This document shows positions 49,218 through 63,189 of a stretch of 64,000 bases of DNA, piece by piece. The DNA comes from Gillisella vitis. Lineage in GTDB: Bacteria > Pseudomonadota > Alphaproteobacteria > Rhizobiales > Rhizobiaceae. Below the pieces are notes generated by a model. That model saw nothing but the letters and a program-made list of their open reading frames with translations. It was not told the DNA's origin and did no database searches. The stretch is taken from assembly GCF_001541345.2 (NCBI RefSeq), contig NZ_LMVL02000001.1, positions 558,001 through 622,000 of the forward strand, written 5' to 3'. The stretch's first letter is position 1; every line of letters begins with the position of its first letter. A program made the position numbers and the translations under genes.

Positions 49218-49991
49218 ATGGCTGTACCCGCAATCCGCTTCGACCGGCTTGGTCAGGTGTTTTCGACCCGCTCGGGACAGACGGAAGCGCTGCGCGATGT
49301 CAGCTTCGAGGTGGCGCGGCATGAGTTTCTGGCCATTCTTGGCCCCTCCGGTTGCGGCAAATCCACTTTGCTGCGGATGATTGCTGGGCTTCTGGCGCCC
49401 AGCAGCGGTTCACTCCAAGTGTTCGGCCATCCGGTGATCGAACCACGCGATGATATCGGCATCGTTTTCCAGAAGCCGACGCTGCTGCCTTGGGCGACAG
49501 TCGAGGACAATGTGTTGTTCCCGGCCCGCCATAAGCGCGGCAGGGTGAGCGCCGAGGAGCGGCAGCGGGCGGGTGAGTTGTTGCGGATGGTCGGTCTGGA
49601 GGGTTTCGCCTCTCGGCTTCCAGACGAATTGTCCGGCGGCATGCAGCAGCGGGTCGGCATTGCCCGGGCCTTGCTGATGGACCCGGATATCCTTTTGATG
49701 GACGAACCGTTTTCGGCGCTCGATGCGCTGACCCGAGAGGTGATGGGCTTTGATCTGCTGCGGATTTTCACGCAGCGTCCAAAGACGGTGGTGTTCATTA
49801 CCCATTCCGTCAATGAGGCAGCGCTGCTGGCCGACCGCGTGCTTGTGATGACTGGCCGTCCCGGCACGGTGCTGACCGATATTGTCGTGCCAGTCGGCCG
49901 TCCGCGTGGTCCCGAAACAGCCAACGAGAGAGCCATTCATGACCTTACCGCTTATCTCCGCGACCTCCTCCTCACGCGACAGGCGGCCTGA
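49218..49991 (+). CDS. NitT/TauT-family ABC ATPase (SsuB/ThiZ type)
   Basis: A 257-residue ATPase with G-P-S-G-C-G-K-S, signature L-S-G-G-M-Q-Q-R and Walker B L-L-M-D-E-P-F-S-A-L-D. The Q-loop F-Q-K-P-T-L-L-P-W is typical of the SsuB/TauB group. ATG 49218 follows GGAG. Its 3' end overlaps the permease start by about 50 bp. Confidence 0.91.
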   Translation: MAVPAIRFDRLGQVFSTRSGQTEALRDVSFEVARHEFLAILGPSGCGKSTLLRMIAGLLAPSSGSLQVFGHPVIEPRDDIGIVFQKPTLLPWATVEDNVLFPARHKRGRVSAEERQRAGELLRMVGLEGFASRLPDELSGGMQQRVGIARALLMDPDILLMDEPFSALDALTREVMGFDLLRIFTQRPKTVVFITHSVNEAALLADRVLVMTGRPGTVLTDIVVPVGRPRGPETANERAIHDLTAYLRDLLLTRQAA

Positions 49992-50802
49992 GCCGGTGGC
50001 TGAAACTCGCCAGCACCTGCCGTTGCGCACTATGGTCTCCAAGCTCATGGGCCTGCCGGGCCTTGCGGCCCTTGTGTCGTTGGCAGGTGTCATCCTGTTT
50101 TGGGAGCTGGCTGTACGGCTGTTTGCCGTTCCATCCTATCTGTTGCCGTCGCCGTCCTCGATCTTCAATGCGTTTTCGTCCATCGGGTTTGATCGCTGGA
50201 GCCTGCATCTCTGGGCAACCCTGCGGGTGGCGATGATCGGCTACGTTTTGTCGATTGCCATCGCCATTCCGCTGGCCATTGTCATGATGCGCTCACCGCT
50301 TCTGTCAAAGACGCTCTATCCGCTGCTGGTCGTCATCCAGTCAACGCCAGTCGTGGCGGTGGCACCGATCATCATCGTCGTGCTGGGGGCGGGCGATGCG
50401 CCACGGGTGGTGATCACCTGTCTCATCACGTTCTTTCCGCTGGTTGTCTCTACGGCTACCGGGCTTGCCGCGACGCCGCCGGAATTGATTGAGCTATCCA
50501 GAAGCCTGCGGGCGCCCGCCTTTCGGGAGATCACCCAGATCAGGCTGCCCTTTGCCGTACCGTACATCTTTTCGGCGCTGAAAATCTCGATCACGCTGGC
50601 GGTGATTGGCGCGGTGGTTGCGGAATTCTGCGCATCGGAGGCGGGGGTCGGCTACTTCATTCAGTTTTCGACATCGCTGTTCAAATTGCCCCAGGCCTGG
50701 GCCGGTCTGTTCGTGCTGGCAGCCTTGTCGCTCATCCTGTTTCAGGCGGTGTTGCTTGTGCAGAAACTGCTGTTTCCGTGGAGCCTGCCGAAGAACAGCT
50801 GA
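49939..50802 (+). CDS. NitT/TauT-family ABC permease (SsuC/ThiX type)
   Basis: A permease of 287 residues from ATG 49939, with six membrane segments and coupling loop E-L-I-E-L-S-R-S-L-R-A-P. The start is uncertain: 49939 overlaps the ATPase gene by 53 bp, and an internal ATG at 50032 would remove the overlap. P-S-P-S-S-I-F-N-A-F is a family motif after the first membrane segment. It forms a homodimeric channel. Confidence 0.88.
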   Translation: MTLPLISATSSSRDRRPEPVAETRQHLPLRTMVSKLMGLPGLAALVSLAGVILFWELAVRLFAVPSYLLPSPSSIFNAFSSIGFDRWSLHLWATLRVAMIGYVLSIAIAIPLAIVMMRSPLLSKTLYPLLVVIQSTPVVAVAPIIIVVLGAGDAPRVVITCLITFFPLVVSTATGLAATPPELIELSRSLRAPAFREITQIRLPFAVPYIFSALKISITLAVIGAVVAEFCASEAGVGYFIQFSTSLFKLPQAWAGLFVLAALSLILFQAVLLVQKLLFPWSLPKNS

Positions 50803-50917
50803 AGCCTTTTGCCGGGGGCTGAAAAATCCCCCGTTCTTTTCGGAGTAGAAGCAGTCGGGCATGCCCGGACATTGCTCCTCAACGGCCGGTATCCGGCCCA
50901 ACCTCAAGGAGACTGCC

Positions 50918-51913
50918 ATGACCATGCAAAGCTACAGCCTTGCCGAATTGAACAAGGAAACCACCATTGGCGGCGTCGGCAAGACCGTCGAGCGCGATGT
51001 GCCTGTCATTGATCTCGATCTCGCCGATTTCGACAATCGCAAGGCAGAGATCGCCGATCAATTGTGGGAGGCCTCGGTTGGTATCGGGTTTTTCCAGGTT
51101 TATAACCACGGCATCCCGCAGGAGGATATCGACGCGGCGTTCGAGACCGCCTGGTCCTTCTTCGAATTACCAGCGGAAGTCAAAGCCCAGTATCCAATGC
51201 CCAAAGGCACCAATGCCGGCTGGGAATTCAAGGCGCAGGTGCGCCCTTCCACCGGCACACCTGACAACAAGGAAAGCTACCAGATTACTCGCCCGATGAT
51301 GGGCGGACTGTGGCCGAGTGAAGAAGAACTGCCTGAATTCAAGGAAAAGATGCTGCGCTTCGAGCGGCAGAATTGGGAACTCGGCATGCGCATTCTCTCC
51401 TGCTTTGCCCTCAAAATGGGCTTTGCCGAGGACTTCTTCACCAAGGCGCATGATCCGGCCTCCGGGGAATACCAATCGACGCAGCGGCTGATCCATTACA
51501 TGTCGATGGAAAATGCCCAGCCCGAGGATTTCGAATTCTGGCGGGCCGGTGCGCATTCCGATTTCGATTGCCTGACCATCCTGCACCAGAAGGAAGGCGA
51601 GGGCGGCTTGCAGGTTTGCCCCGGCAAGGATGCGGCTTCTGGCGAGTGGACGGATGTGCCGCCGAAAAACGGCTATATCACCTGCAATATCGGCGATATG
51701 CTGATGCGCTGGTCTGACGATCAATTGCAATCGACACTTCATCGTGTGCGTATGCCGCGTCCGGGCGAATATCTGGGCCGCCGCTTGTCGCTTCCCTTCT
51801 TCTGCCAGGCCAATCGTGACGCGGTCATGCAGGGTCCGCTTGGCAAATACGAGGCGATCACCGCTGGAGATTACTTGACGCAGCGCATCAATGCTAACTT
51901 CGCCCGGAAATGA
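50918..51913 (+). CDS. Isopenicillin-N-synthase-like Fe(II)/2-oxoglutarate-type dioxygenase
   Basis: A 331-residue oxygenase with DIOX_N and 2OG-FeII domains. The iron ligands H213-x-D215 and H275 and the co-substrate-binding pair R289-x-S291 are all present. AAGGAG precedes ATG 50918; upstream in-frame codons lack similarity. Such enzymes hydroxylate or demethylate small molecules. Placed between a pyrimidine/taurine-type importer and a cytosine-deaminase-like gene, it may oxidise an imported nitrogen heterocycle; this is inference. Confidence 0.87.
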   Translation: MTMQSYSLAELNKETTIGGVGKTVERDVPVIDLDLADFDNRKAEIADQLWEASVGIGFFQVYNHGIPQEDIDAAFETAWSFFELPAEVKAQYPMPKGTNAGWEFKAQVRPSTGTPDNKESYQITRPMMGGLWPSEEELPEFKEKMLRFERQNWELGMRILSCFALKMGFAEDFFTKAHDPASGEYQSTQRLIHYMSMENAQPEDFEFWRAGAHSDFDCLTILHQKEGEGGLQVCPGKDAASGEWTDVPPKNGYITCNIGDMLMRWSDDQLQSTLHRVRMPRPGEYLGRRLSLPFFCQANRDAVMQGPLGKYEAITAGDYLTQRINANFARK

Positions 51914-51959
51914 TGTTGAACCCGGCGAGCCATGATGCCATCGTGGCCAGACAGACAGC

Positions 51960-51983
51960 GAACAGGGGCAAACGCCCCTGTTC
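51960..51983. terminator. Strong hairpin between dioxygenase and LysR genes
   Basis: A perfect 10-bp inverted repeat (51960-51969 and 51974-51983) with a 4-base loop, 47 bp after the dioxygenase stop and 16 bp before the LysR ATG at 52000. It may terminate or attenuate the operon ahead of the regulator. It would be translated if the regulator began at 51910, which argues for the later start. Confidence 0.65.
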
Positions 51984-51999
51984 TGCGACGGGAACGCTG

Positions 52000-52902
52000 A
52001 TGCTTCATGGCCGCGCTTTGCGCTATATCGACGAAGTCGCCCGGCAGGGCTCGATCCGCAAGGCGGCAAAGACCCTGAATGTCGCTGCCTCCGCTATCAA
52101 TCGCTATATCCTCGATTTGGAGCAGGAGTTGGATGCGCCGATTTTCGAGCGATTGTCGCGCGGGTTGAAGCTGACCAGTTCCGGCGAAATCCTCATTGCC
52201 CATATCCGCGAGACACTGAAAGCGCATGAGACGATGCGGGTGCAGATCAAGGCTCTGCGTGGTCTTAGCCGAGGTGAGGTGGTGATTGCCACCATGGCGA
52301 CGCTGGCGGCGGGCAGGCTTGCCGACATCATTGCCGCCTACCGCGCCGATATTCCGCAGGTCAGTCTGCGCATCAAGGTCGGAGATCGCTCTGCGGTCTG
52401 CGATATGGTCGCTTCAGGGGCCGCCGATCTGGCGCTGGCCTATAATCTGCCGGAGGATAACCGTTTGCAGCGCGCCGCTGAATTCATGCATCCGCTTGGC
52501 GCAGTTGTTGCGCCCGACCATCCCTTGGCGACACGCAAGACGGTGCGAATTGCCGATTGCCTGATCTATCCGCTGGTACTGGCCGACAAGACCCTGTCGC
52601 TGCGGGAGGTGGTTGAAAATCTGACGCCAGCCCAGGCCCAATTGATGCCTGTTGTCGAGACCAATTCCATGGAGTTGATGAAGCGGCTGGTGCATGGCGC
52701 GCCGCATGTCACCTTTCTCAACCGTGTCGATGTGGACCGCGAACTGCAAAGCGGAGAACTGGTCTTTCTTCCGCTGACCGGGTCTGCGGGTTTGCAAAGA
52801 CTGAACATTCTTCACCGGGCGCGTGGTTCGCTCTCTCCCGCTGCCAGCCACTTCATGCACTACGCCCAGGAACGGCTGCGCATGGTGGAAGACAGCCGCT
52901 GA
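52000..52902 (+). CDS. LysR-family transcriptional regulator
   Basis: A 300-residue LysR protein: helix-turn-helix (G-S-I-R-K-A-A-K-T-L-N-V-A-A-S-A-I-N) and a periplasmic-binding-like effector domain. ATG 52000 gives the usual family length with the helix-turn-helix at residues 17-36. An open frame from 51910 would add 30 unmatched residues and run through a strong hairpin. It lies inside the dioxygenase/amidohydrolase cluster and probably controls it. Confidence 0.87.
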   Translation: MLHGRALRYIDEVARQGSIRKAAKTLNVAASAINRYILDLEQELDAPIFERLSRGLKLTSSGEILIAHIRETLKAHETMRVQIKALRGLSRGEVVIATMATLAAGRLADIIAAYRADIPQVSLRIKVGDRSAVCDMVASGAADLALAYNLPEDNRLQRAAEFMHPLGAVVAPDHPLATRKTVRIADCLIYPLVLADKTLSLREVVENLTPAQAQLMPVVETNSMELMKRLVHGAPHVTFLNRVDVDRELQSGELVFLPLTGSAGLQRLNILHRARGSLSPAASHFMHYAQERLRMVEDSR

Positions 52903-52969
52903 CGACGGTGTCGGTGATGTTGCCGTCCCCACACCTTGAAATTCGGCTTATGCCCTATCGAGATCGATT

Positions 52970-57777
<4,808 letters not shown>

Positions 57778-58968
57778 ATGAATCTGTGGACAAGCACGCC
57801 ACCCATGTTGCGTCAGATCTCCGTTCGCGCCGCCATGGATATTCTTCTGCACCAAGGGCCGACATCGCGGGCGGATCTTGCAAAAAAGACCGGCCTGTCG
57901 AAACAGACCATGTCCGAGGTTATTCGCACGCTTGAGACGGCGGGCTGGGTTCGGGTGAAAGGGATCGTGTCCGGCAAGGTTGGGCGCAGCGCCGTGACCT
58001 ATGAAGTCGCCCCCGATGCGGGTTTTGTCATCGGTATGGATATCGGTGCAACGACCATTCGAGTGGCGATTGCCGATATTGCCGGAACGATTGTCCATGA
58101 AGTCGAAAAATCGACCGGAGAGCATGGTGGTGAGGCTCTTCTGGCCCATGTCAGCGGCATTGTCGAAGCGTCGCTTAAAAAGGCGAGGATTTCCCGCAGC
58201 AAGGTTCTTCTGGCCGCTGTGGCCATGCCGGGGGTTGTCGACCCCGAGACAGGTCGGCTTTCGCTTGCGCCGAACCTGTCTGAAATCGGCAGTCTTGATG
58301 TGATCAAGGCCTTGCAGGGCATTTTTCGCTGCGATGTTATCATCGAAAACGATGTCAATGCGGCGGTGATTGGCGAAAGCTGGAAAGGCAGCGGCATCGG
58401 TCTCGATTCGGTTGCTTTCGTGTCGCTGGGAACCGGTATTGGCCTTGGCGTCCTTGTCAATGGCAAGTTGATGCGAGGCGCCAAAGGGGCGGCGGGCGAA
58501 ATCGCCTATCTGCCGTTCGGAGCCGATCCCTACCGATCTGAAAGTCTGGAGCGTGGCGCGCTCGAATGCGCCATTGGCGCCCGTGGCATTCTGGAGCGTT
58601 ATGGTAACCCCACAGACGGGGCTGTCACCGTTCGTGATATTCTCGAAGCGGCTGAAAAGGGTGAAGCAAAGGCGCTGGCGACCGTGCAGGAAACCGCCCG
58701 GCTGGCGGCTTTGCTGGTGGTTTCGGTTCACGCCATGCTCGATCCGGGCAAGATCATTCTCGGCGGCAATGTTGGTCGCAATCCGTTGATGGTCCGCATG
58801 GTCAAGGAGGCGCTGGCAACCTCGACCCGCAGCACAATTTCGCTTGAAGCGAGTACGCTTGCGTCCCGCGCCACCCTGGTTGGCGCGGTGGCCATAGCGC
58901 TCAACCAGCTTCACAATGCGCTGTTTTCACCCCAGGATCTTCCAAGCGAAATGCGTCTGCCTGCCTGA
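57778..58968 (+). CDS. ROK-family transcriptional regulator
   Basis: A 396-residue NagC/XylR-type regulator: N-terminal winged helix (S-R-A-D-L-A-K-K-T-G-L-S-K-Q-T-M-S-E) and a sugar-kinase-like domain with the ATP-fold motifs G-M-D-I-G-A-T-T and S-L-G-T-G-I-G-L-G. The zinc-binding C-x-C-G-x-x-G-C segment of most ROK proteins is absent (G-A-A-G-E-I-A-Y-L-P-F-G continues without cysteines), so sugar sensing may differ. ATG 57778 with GAGGTG upstream is preferred to TTG 57772. It likely controls the divergent lacZ. Confidence 0.88.
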   Translation: MNLWTSTPPMLRQISVRAAMDILLHQGPTSRADLAKKTGLSKQTMSEVIRTLETAGWVRVKGIVSGKVGRSAVTYEVAPDAGFVIGMDIGATTIRVAIADIAGTIVHEVEKSTGEHGGEALLAHVSGIVEASLKKARISRSKVLLAAVAMPGVVDPETGRLSLAPNLSEIGSLDVIKALQGIFRCDVIIENDVNAAVIGESWKGSGIGLDSVAFVSLGTGIGLGVLVNGKLMRGAKGAAGEIAYLPFGADPYRSESLERGALECAIGARGILERYGNPTDGAVTVRDILEAAEKGEAKALATVQETARLAALLVVSVHAMLDPGKIILGGNVGRNPLMVRMVKEALATSTRSTISLEASTLASRATLVGAVAIALNQLHNALFSPQDLPSEMRLPA

Positions 58969-58984
58969 AAACGGAATTTCCATA

Positions 58985-59842
58985 TCACTCCGGCTTGAGT
59001 TCATCGCGCACCTGGCAATGGGCAACAACGGCAAACAGTCCGGTGCCGCCGATGATATTGCCGATCAGTGTCGGAAGGATAAAGCCGCCGATAGCGCCCC
59101 AGACGCTGGTTTCGCCCGCCAGCATCAGCAGCCACGCCTCCCCGGACCCGGCGACCACATGGCTGAATCCGCCGAGCGCGACCGTATAGGTAATCATCAC
59201 GATAACCCAGAACTCATTGCCTCGGGCATTGGGGAGAATCCAGGCTATCGAGGCAATCAGAAAGCCTGCTGGGGCGGCAAGCAGCAATGTCGTTGCAAAA
59301 TCATGGCTGAGGATGGCTCTGGAAATATCCAGGATCGCCTCGCGTTGTTCCGCGCCGATGATCAACTGGTTCTCCATGAGCACTGCGATGAAAAATGTTC
59401 CGAGCAGATTGGCCGCGAGGACCGCCACCCATAAACGAACAAGCCGGTAAAAGTTGCGGCGTGTCGGGTGGGCGGCGATAGGAAGCACGGCGGTGACGGT
59501 CGTCTCCGTAAACAGTTGCAGATTGCCGAGAATGACGATCACGAAACCGACGGTGTAGCCAAGCGAAACGATCAATTCCCGCCACTGCGTGTCTGGTAAC
59601 CGCACCTGCAAAAAGGCCTCGGCCAGCAACGATGCACAGATTGCCACCCCGGCAGCAAAGCCTGAAAAAAGCAGGGACTGAAGCGGGCGGCTCAGTTCTT
59701 CGTCGCCTTGCAGGCGAACGACTTCATGGACCACCTTGGCCGACCCGGACCCTCGCTCGTCGATATCCTGCTTGTCTTCCTCCGACATAGCGGTGGAGGG
59801 CTGCGCCTCCTGGGCGGCTTCCTGTTCGATGATGTCAGGCAT
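58985..59842 (-). CDS. Formate/nitrite transporter (FNT) family channel, YfdC-like
   Basis: A 285-residue membrane protein with a charged N-terminal tail of about 45 residues and six membrane segments. Segments such as G-F-V-I-V-I-L-G-N-L-Q-L-F-T-E and the final G-N-I-I-G-G-T-G-L match the FNT family. The E. coli relative YfdC has no settled substrate; formate and nitrite channels are shorter at the N-terminus. It is a single-gene unit convergent with the ROK gene. Confidence 0.85.
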   Translation of the reverse strand: MPDIIEQEAAQEAQPSTAMSEEDKQDIDERGSGSAKVVHEVVRLQGDEELSRPLQSLLFSGFAAGVAICASLLAEAFLQVRLPDTQWRELIVSLGYTVGFVIVILGNLQLFTETTVTAVLPIAAHPTRRNFYRLVRLWVAVLAANLLGTFFIAVLMENQLIIGAEQREAILDISRAILSHDFATTLLLAAPAGFLIASIAWILPNARGNEFWVIVMITYTVALGGFSHVVAGSGEAWLLMLAGETSVWGAIGGFILPTLIGNIIGGTGLFAVVAHCQVRDELKPE

Positions 59843-59983
59843 TCTTGTCTTTCTGCGGGTCAGGGTGGTAAGCGCGCGCTCATCATCCCTGATTGAACAG
59901 GGGTGGAAGCTCGCACGGCAGGCTAAACTGTCGAGAACCCATTCGGTTCCAGCGGCAGCTATGCCGCCGCTTTTCAGTGCCGA

Positions 59984-61348
59984 TCAGGCCACCTTGCGTC
60001 CGTCGATAAACACGGCAGAGATATTGGCGCGCGAAGCGTTAAAGATGATTTTCTGAAGCAGGGTCTCAGTCATTTCATCGCCATCTGAAAGACGCAATGT
60101 GCCTTGGGCGGCCTGCGGATCAATCACGATGGCATCGAAGCGATAGCCCGGGGCAAATTGGCCGATGGGCAGATCCAGTGCCTTGCCGCCGCCAGCGGTG
60201 GCGATGTGGAAGGCGTGGCGAAAGTCGATGCGGGCCTTGGCACCGCTTGCGCGCTTGTCCGGGGGAAGGCCGGGATCGACGCCGGTTTCCAGCATGCGGG
60301 AGACGAGAATGGCGGCGCGCATATTGTCGAAAAGCGAGGCGCTCGGCCCGCCGGAAATATCGCTGCCCAGCCCGACATGCAGGCCTTTTTCCAAGGCGGC
60401 CCGCAGGGGAAACACCGCACCAGCGAAATAGCCGTTGGAGAGCGGGCAATGCGCCACCGCCGCCTGTCGCAGCTTGATCAGGTCCATATCATCAGCAGTC
60501 AGCAGATTGGCATGGGCCAGCATGCTGCGGCGGGTGAGAAGGCCGAAGCGATCAAGGCTCATCGCATCCGTCATGCCGTGGCGCGACAACACATAGGCAT
60601 GTTCCCAATCGCTTTCCGAACAATGGGTCTGCACATGGCAGCCGCAGTCCCGCGCCATGGTGCCCAATCCCTCCAGCGTCGCATCCGTGCAGGCCGGAAT
60701 AAACCGTGGCGTCACCACCGGCCAGACGCGGGAGGCTGTGTTGTTGGGATGGCCGCTGATATAGTCGATCAGCGCTTGTGTTCCCTGCAAAGCCGCATCC
60801 GGTGAGGCGTCGCGGTAATAGTCCGGGCATTGCTCGGCATTGTCCATGGCGACCTTGCCAATCAGGGCGCGCTGGCCTTTTTCAAGGCAGGTATCGACGA
60901 GAATGCGGGTCGCGTCCTGGTGAATGGTGGCGAAATACAGCGCCGTCGTCGTGCCATTGGCCACCAGATCATCAACCAGCAGGCCATAGACGCGCTTTGC
61001 ATAGGCTACATCCGCATAGCGGGCTTCCAGCGGGAAGGTATGGGCATGCAGCCAGGTTTCGAGCGGCACATCCAGTGCTGTGCCAAGCTGCGGATATTGC
61101 GGCGCATGCACATGGCAATCCACCAGCCCCGGCAGGAGCAGGCAGCCCGCCGGTAGGCGCGATAGCCGTCCCTTGCGGTCTGCTTCGGCTTTCGCCAATC
61201 CGTATCCTTCATCGCCGGGGCGCTGCACGGAGAGGATCTCGCCATGCGCATCAATGGCGATCAGGCAATCAGTCAGCACATCGATTTCACCAGGCACCGG
61301 CGCATGAAAACCGCTGGCGATTAGTACTCGGTTTCTGAAATCGCTCAT
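59984..61348 (-). CDS. guaD: Guanine deaminase
   Basis: A 454-residue amidohydrolase that converts guanine to xanthine and ammonia. Diagnostic motifs are V-D-C-H-V-H-A-P-Q-Y (metal histidines), T-H-C-S-E, and G-S-D-I-S-G-G. ATG 61348 is used; the open frame begins at 61375, overlapping the oxygenase gene by 8 bp, and neither start has a clear ribosome site. It follows two nucleoside permease genes and the Rieske-less oxygenase in one minus-strand operon, so imported guanosine or guanine is the likely source. Confidence 0.92.
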   Translation of the reverse strand: MSDFRNRVLIASGFHAPVPGEIDVLTDCLIAIDAHGEILSVQRPGDEGYGLAKAEADRKGRLSRLPAGCLLLPGLVDCHVHAPQYPQLGTALDVPLETWLHAHTFPLEARYADVAYAKRVYGLLVDDLVANGTTTALYFATIHQDATRILVDTCLEKGQRALIGKVAMDNAEQCPDYYRDASPDAALQGTQALIDYISGHPNNTASRVWPVVTPRFIPACTDATLEGLGTMARDCGCHVQTHCSESDWEHAYVLSRHGMTDAMSLDRFGLLTRRSMLAHANLLTADDMDLIKLRQAAVAHCPLSNGYFAGAVFPLRAALEKGLHVGLGSDISGGPSASLFDNMRAAILVSRMLETGVDPGLPPDKRASGAKARIDFRHAFHIATAGGGKALDLPIGQFAPGYRFDAIVIDPQAAQGTLRLSDGDEMTETLLQKIIFNASRANISAVFIDGRKVA

Positions 61349-61367
61349 GGCTGGTACGCAGTATTGG

Positions 61368-62219
61368 TCATGCAACGGTCTTCAGCGAGGTGCCATAGGT
61401 CACGCCCTTTTCCTTCAGCCACCGGCGATAGGCGATGGAGGTGGCGTCAGCCCGAGTGGGGATTTCTGAGCGCGGTTCCATTGGCAGCAGAACCGGGCGC
61501 TGATTTTCAAGGATGATCCGGTCTTGCAGGAAAATCAACTGCTGGAACTGGATCAGCGAGGCTGTGGTCGATTGGTCATCGAGCAGATACATGATCGGAT
61601 GGGCGCGGCAGCGATCCGGGTCCAGGGGTTGTACGAACAGGCAGATCACATCCCAGCGGCTGTCGGAATTCGGACAGGTCTTGTAGAGCAGCGTCGTGAA
61701 CGGCGTCATCACCCGGTAGATATAGTGGGTCATCAATCCGTCCGTGGCGGAAAGGGCCGCTTGCGGCTGGAAGAATTGGCAATTGGTCGCCCAGACCTCA
61801 TCGACGTCGCGGCGGATTTCCACATTATAATGCTCGACTTCCGTATGCGGTTCGGAGCCGAGAATATCGGTATGGACGAAGGGAAAATGCGCCATGTCGA
61901 GAAAGTTTTCGACAATCCGTAAGCCCGATGCCTTCACGGTGACTGCGCCGCAAGGCACGATGCGGCGATGCGGCTCATCGGCTTCCTCAATGGGGAAAAT
62001 CTCCTTGTCCGGGCTGCCGAGAGTCGTCCAGATATAGCCGTAGCGCCGCCGGATTGGCAGGTTGTTTTCCTGCGCTTTCACGGTCACGTCACCGTCCTCG
62101 GTGCGGGTCACGGCGAGATCAATGCCCAGCAGCCGGTTGGCGGATAGACCATAGGGAATAAGCGTTTCGGTATCGATGGGATACCATTGATCGAGGCTTG
62201 TTTTGTCGATTGCCATCAT
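61368..62219 (-). CDS. Rieske-less aromatic-ring-hydroxylating oxygenase (NdmC-like)
   Basis: A 283-residue relative of Rieske oxygenase alpha subunits. The N-terminus (W-Y-P-I near 12, R-L-L-G-I-D-L-A-V near 29) and the strand after the Rieske domain (Y-G-Y-I-W-T-T-L-G, 60-68) are present, but the [2Fe-2S] segment C-x-H...C-x-x-H between them is missing. The mononuclear iron site is kept: N105, D108, H111, H116 and D233. The caffeine-pathway protein NdmC has the same lack and borrows a Rieske cluster from a reductase. GGGAGA precedes ATG 62219. It sits in a purine operon, so a purine oxidation or N-demethylation is a fair guess. Confidence 0.8.
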   Translation of the reverse strand: MMAIDKTSLDQWYPIDTETLIPYGLSANRLLGIDLAVTRTEDGDVTVKAQENNLPIRRRYGYIWTTLGSPDKEIFPIEEADEPHRRIVPCGAVTVKASGLRIVENFLDMAHFPFVHTDILGSEPHTEVEHYNVEIRRDVDEVWATNCQFFQPQAALSATDGLMTHYIYRVMTPFTTLLYKTCPNSDSRWDVICLFVQPLDPDRCRAHPIMYLLDDQSTTASLIQFQQLIFLQDRIILENQRPVLLPMEPRSEIPTRADATSIAYRRWLKEKGVTYGTSLKTVA

Positions 62220-62242
62220 TGGGTTTCTCCCTGCATCCTTGT

Positions 62243-63178
62243 TCAACGAAGGCTGCGGTAATAGGGCAGGCCAAGGGCGGCAGGTGCCGCCATCAACCGG
62301 CGCATGCGCTGCCAGGCGATCACAGGCACGATAATGAAGGCGATGGTTCCGGCATAGGGCAGCATGGATAGAAAAGCTGGAGCAATCGGCCAGCCGCGCG
62401 CCTGTCCGACGAAACCGAGTGCGGTGATGAAGCCGAATAACAGGCCGGACAGAGCGGCTGGAATGGGCCGGTATCCGGCAAAAATCACCAGCGCCACCGC
62501 GATCCAGCCACGCCCTGCCACCACGCCATCCGACCAGGATGGTACGAAGGCGAGAACCAGATAGGCGCCCGCACCTGATGCAAGCGCCGCGCCCGCGCAG
62601 ACATAGCCAAAGCGGATGCGATGGACCGGAATACCGGCCGCATCGGCTGCCGCCGGATTTTCGCCCACGGCGCGCATATTGAGCCCGTGGCGGGTGCGAA
62701 ACATCAGAAAGGAAAGGCCCAGCGGCAGGATGATGTAGATCAGGTAGACGAGAATATTCTGGCTGAAAAAAGCCGGTCCAAGGATGGGGATCTCCGAGAG
62801 GATCGGCATCTTGACGCCGTGGAAGGTTGCCGGGACCGGCATGCCGGAATAGGATTTACCAATCGTCTGGGCAAGGCCGGTGCCGATCAAGGTCAATGCC
62901 AGCCCGCAAAGCACCTGATTGGCCCTGATCGTCACGGTCGCCACCGCAAACACCACGCCGAACAAGGCACCGACGGCGAGCGCCGCCAAAAACCCGAGGA
63001 TGGGCGAGGGAAAGGCGGTGACGGTCGCGACGGCGGTAATCGCCCCCATGGCAATCAGCCCTTCGACGCCGAGATTGACGACGCCGACCCGCTCGGCCAG
63101 CACTTCGCCCATGGCCGCCAGCGCCAGGACGCCGCCAGCCAGGAAGGCGGTGGTCAGAAGTCCGGTCAACAGTTCCAT
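62243..63178 (-). CDS. Purine nucleoside ABC transporter permease (BmpB/NupQ-type, second)
   Basis: A 311-residue permease of the BPD_transp_2 group with about nine membrane segments; the start L-A-A-M-G-E-V-L-A-E-R-V-G-V-V-N-L-G-V-E-G is the family signature. ATG 63178 is used; an open frame reaching 63367 lies inside the preceding gene. Relatives transport nucleosides with a BmpA/PnrA lipoprotein. It is followed after 23 bp by the oxygenase gene. Confidence 0.9.
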   Translation of the reverse strand: MELLTGLLTTAFLAGGVLALAAMGEVLAERVGVVNLGVEGLIAMGAITAVATVTAFPSPILGFLAALAVGALFGVVFAVATVTIRANQVLCGLALTLIGTGLAQTIGKSYSGMPVPATFHGVKMPILSEIPILGPAFFSQNILVYLIYIILPLGLSFLMFRTRHGLNMRAVGENPAAADAAGIPVHRIRFGYVCAGAALASGAGAYLVLAFVPSWSDGVVAGRGWIAVALVIFAGYRPIPAALSGLLFGFITALGFVGQARGWPIAPAFLSMLPYAGTIAFIIVPVIAWQRMRRLMAAPAALGLPYYRSLR

Positions 63179-63189
63179 CGCGGGTCCTT

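Noticed and set aside
61368-62219. Reading the oxygenase as a pseudogene because the Rieske domain is missing
   Set aside because: The frame is intact, the flanking strands join smoothly, the iron ligands are kept and it is packed between functional-looking operon genes; a natural Rieske-less form explains it better.
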